The notes beneath the pieces were generated by a model. That model ran no database searches. It was not told the origin of the DNA and saw only the letters and a list, made by a program, of their open reading frames with translations. A stretch of 20,654 bases of DNA from a virus. Below are positions 20,434 through 20,654 of the stretch, piece by piece. The stretch covers positions 1-20,654 of IMG/VR virus record IMGVR_UViG_3300020051_000113. The stretch is one strand, 5' to 3'. Numbering within the stretch: position 1 is the first letter of the stretch; each line of letters begins with the position of its first letter. The position numbers and the translations under genes were made by a program.

Positions 20434-20654
20434 GAAATATTTTAGACCTCCATCACATATCGTAAAGGAATGGCCTGAAGTATTTGAGGACTTGTATATC
20501 AATACGATGCCCATTGCTTATGTGGACACAATGATTCTGGAATTCAGTGATGGCAGAATATGGGAAATAGATGTTAAAGCCCAAACTGCCAACACTGATC
20601 CGGATGAAGTTGCCAAAAAACTATTAGATACTCTGTCTGAGTATAAAGACACAA
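20426..20654 (+). CDS. conserved T4-like phage protein (3' partial)
   Basis: Starts with GTG 20426 inside the end of the previous gene and runs off the right edge with no stop. The visible 76 residues, MHKKYFRPPSHIVKEWPEVF, then EDLYINTMPIAYVDTMILEF and SDGRIWEIDVKAQTANTDP, match a T4-like marine phage family I recall ('kKyF.PPSHi.kEWPEVFe.ly.NtMPvaYld.i.leF.dGriWeI'). Function unknown; ribosome site is weak. Confidence 0.7.
   Translation, partial: MHKKYFRPPSHIVKEWPEVFEDLYINTMPIAYVDTMILEFSDGRIWEIDVKAQTANTDPDEVAKKLLDTLSEYKDT

Noticed and set aside
1-20654. tRNA genes, CRISPR arrays, insertion sequences or attachment sites
   Set aside because: No gap is long enough to hide them and no cloverleaf, repeat-spacer array or transposase was seen on reading.

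Overview
The window reads as a piece of a T4-like marine myovirus genome. Every gene I can support lies on the + strand. Genes are tightly packed, often with ATAATG or ATGA junctions, the DNA is AT-rich, and there are T4-type replication genes: family B DNA polymerase (gp43), sliding clamp (gp45), RNase H/5' exonuclease and a DsbA-like DNA-binding protein. Many small conserved genes look like those I remember from cyanophages and SAR11 pelagiphages. No photosynthesis or tRNA genes are present, so a pelagiphage-like or other heterotroph-infecting relative is a reasonable guess. That guess rests on memory of families, not on a search.

Layout. (1) 1-2589: a HAD 5'-nucleotidase-like protein open to the left edge, a DUF6356-like membrane peptide, and two lysine-rich, possibly virion-associated proteins, the second ending in a striking cysteine-rich tail. 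(2) 2611-4293: a terminator overlapped by a consensus sigma70 promoter, then dsbA-like and several small genes, three of them for membrane or very small proteins. (3) 4290-9298: DNA polymerase; then, from its own promoter, the sliding clamp followed with zero spacing by a tRNA-guanine-transglycosylase (TGT) superfamily gene with DpdA character. (4) 9300-16427: an accessory block holding a divergent QueD-like protein, a GT-B glycosyltransferase, GTP cyclohydrolase I (folE), an MBD4-like DNA glycosylase, a cupin, a phosphoribosyltransferase, a HIT-domain protein, an AbrB-like protein and QueE, mixed with small unknown genes. (5) 16436-20654: RNase H/exonuclease and a run of conserved T4-like hypothetical genes, the last cut by the right edge.

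How it fits together. FolE (GTP to dihydroneopterin triphosphate), a QueD-like T-fold protein, QueE (to 7-carboxy-7-deazaguanine) and a DpdA-like transglycosylase form most of a pathway for putting 7-deazaguanine bases into DNA, a known way for phages to evade restriction. QueC is not in the window. The transglycosylase is physically joined to the sliding-clamp gene. A glycosyltransferase, a T/U-mismatch-type DNA glycosylase and a phosphoribosyltransferase sit in the same block and may extend, police or feed the modification; those links are inference.

Regulation. Several near-perfect TTGACN-17-TATAAT/TATTAT promoters are visible, two of them so close to the next start codon that leaderless transcripts are predicted. 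GATAAATA motifs resembling T4-type late promoters precede two genes.
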